The translations under genes were made by a program, and so were the position numbers. From a virus: a DNA stretch of 22,437 nt. The DNA is taken from IMG/VR virus record IMGVR_UViG_3300025133_000638, positions 1 to 22,437 of that record. One strand, written 5' to 3'. A model generated the notes under the pieces. It saw only the letters and a list, made by a program, of their open reading frames with translations, ran no database searches and was not told where the DNA came from. This document shows positions 21,761 through 22,437 of the stretch, piece after piece; the stretch's first letter is position 1, and each line of letters begins with the position of its first letter.

Positions 21761-22437
21761 AGGCATATTCGGTGACGGATGGTTTGATGCTATGAGACCT
21801 ACTCTGATGTCAGAAGGGTTCGATAAACTCGGACACTTTCTGATGGAGGAGAGGAAGAATAAGGTCATTTATCCAGAACATGAGCATGTGTTCCGTGCAT
21901 TCAAAGAGACTTCATTTGAAACTCTGAAGGTGGTATTCCTCGGGCTTGATCCTTATATCAATAAGGGTCAGGCTCTCGGAAGATCATTCGGAATAGATAT
22001 GAACCAGACGAATGGTAAAATACCACCGTCATTGAGAGTTATACATAAAGAACTTGAGAGCGATCTTGATTGTCTCAGTATCAATTTTGATTACACATTG
22101 GAAGGGTGGGCAAACCAGGGAGTACTGATGTTGAATACAGCTCTCACAGTAGAGCATAAAGCAACAGGTTCACATCTTCATCATTGGGATCCGTTCTTAA
22201 AAGGTGTTATCGATGCTGTAAACGCAAAAGATGACAGGGTGATATTCATCCTATTGGGTAAGAAGGCTCAAGGGTACAGACAATTTCTGAATCCTGATGC
22301 GACATTCACTATTGAAGCACCTCATCCTGCTGCGGAAGCCTATGCAGGCGGTAAAGCAGGGTTCTACGGTAGTAGAATATTCAGTAAATGCAACTCCATG
22401 TTGTATATGCTGACCAAAGAAGAGATCGATTGGAACA
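21732..22437 (+). CDS. ung: Uracil-DNA glycosylase, family 1 (3' partial)
   Basis: The first 235 residues; no stop is reached before the window ends. ATG codons at 21732 and 21735 are both possible, overlapping the upstream gene. Motifs: 'VVFLGLDPYINKGQALG', in which Gln-Asp-Pro-Tyr-His of family 1 appears as Leu-Asp-Pro-Tyr-Ile, keeping the catalytic Asp; 'PPSLRVIHKEL'; 'WANQGVLMLNTALTVE', keeping the uracil-binding Asn; 'SHLHHWDPF'; 'VIFILLGKKAQG'; and the leucine-loop region 'APHPAAEAYAGG' to 'FYGSRIFSKCN', keeping the catalytic His. It removes uracil from DNA during phage replication. The usual length is about 225 residues, so only a short tail is missing. Confidence 0.9.
   Translation, partial: MMEGKEKALRGIFGDGWFDAMRPTLMSEGFDKLGHFLMEERKNKVIYPEHEHVFRAFKETSFETLKVVFLGLDPYINKGQALGRSFGIDMNQTNGKIPPSLRVIHKELESDLDCLSINFDYTLEGWANQGVLMLNTALTVEHKATGSHLHHWDPFLKGVIDAVNAKDDRVIFILLGKKAQGYRQFLNPDATFTIEAPHPAAEAYAGGKAGFYGSRIFSKCNSMLYMLTKEEIDWN

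Noticed and set aside
1-22437. Minus-strand frames of 60-120 codons across the window
   Set aside because: All are antisense to well-supported + strand genes, lack motifs, and show composition typical of reverse-complement shadows.
1-22437. tRNA genes, CRISPR arrays, insertion sequences
   Set aside because: Spacers were read for cloverleaf patterns and T-loops, for regularly spaced repeats and for transposase motifs. None was convincing; the only mobile element seen is the group I intron.

Overview
The window looks like the early/replication region of a tailed bacteriophage (or a prophage of one) infecting a member of the Bacteroidota. All supported genes are on the + strand, packed with ATGA or TAATG overlaps. 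The leaders are A-rich, lack a clear Shine-Dalgarno box and match the start contexts typical of Bacteroidota. The gene set is a phage-type replisome: family B DNA polymerase, DnaB-like helicase, DnaG-like primase, SF2 helicase, single-strand-binding candidate, Sak4-like ATPase, two PD-(D/E)XK nucleases and uracil-DNA glycosylase. The mix is reminiscent of crAss-like phages (Crassvirales), but without a capsid or terminase gene here that placement is inference. Codon reassignment is not needed: TAA, TAG and TGA all act as stops.

Layout. 1-5660: mostly unrecognised small and medium genes with three spacers of 160-350 bases that contain inverted repeats, plus a 47-residue zinc-finger-like gene. 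5660-8720: family B DNA polymerase, interrupted exactly in motif B by a group I intron (about 6767-7877) that encodes a GIY-YIG homing endonuclease. 8717-12330: small genes (one a 53-residue CxxC/CxxC protein), an SF2 helicase, a possible helicase-loader-like protein and a DnaB-like helicase. 12333-15503: Sak4-like ATPase, a small acidic protein, an SSB candidate, a degenerate DnaG-like primase and a Holliday-junction-resolvase-like nuclease.

15809-19515 is the most striking part: four consecutive genes that read as a complete ubiquitin-like conjugation cassette. They are a beta-grasp ubiquitin-like protein ending in Arg-Arg-Gly, an E2-like protein with a Gly-Cys-Cys-Leu-Gly centre, a JAB/MPN+ isopeptidase with an intact JAMM motif, and a ThiF/E1-like adenylating enzyme. 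The order Ubl-E2-JAB-E1 resembles the plasmid PRTRC systems, but here the cassette lies inside a phage replication operon, between a resolvase and a RecB-like nuclease. Two unrecognised small genes flank it (15513-15791 and 19506-19970).

19891-22437: PD-(D/E)XK nuclease, an unknown protein, and a uracil-DNA glycosylase cut by the window end. Together the genes describe a phage that copies, recombines and repairs its own DNA, and that may also tag proteins with its own ubiquitin-like modifier during replication.
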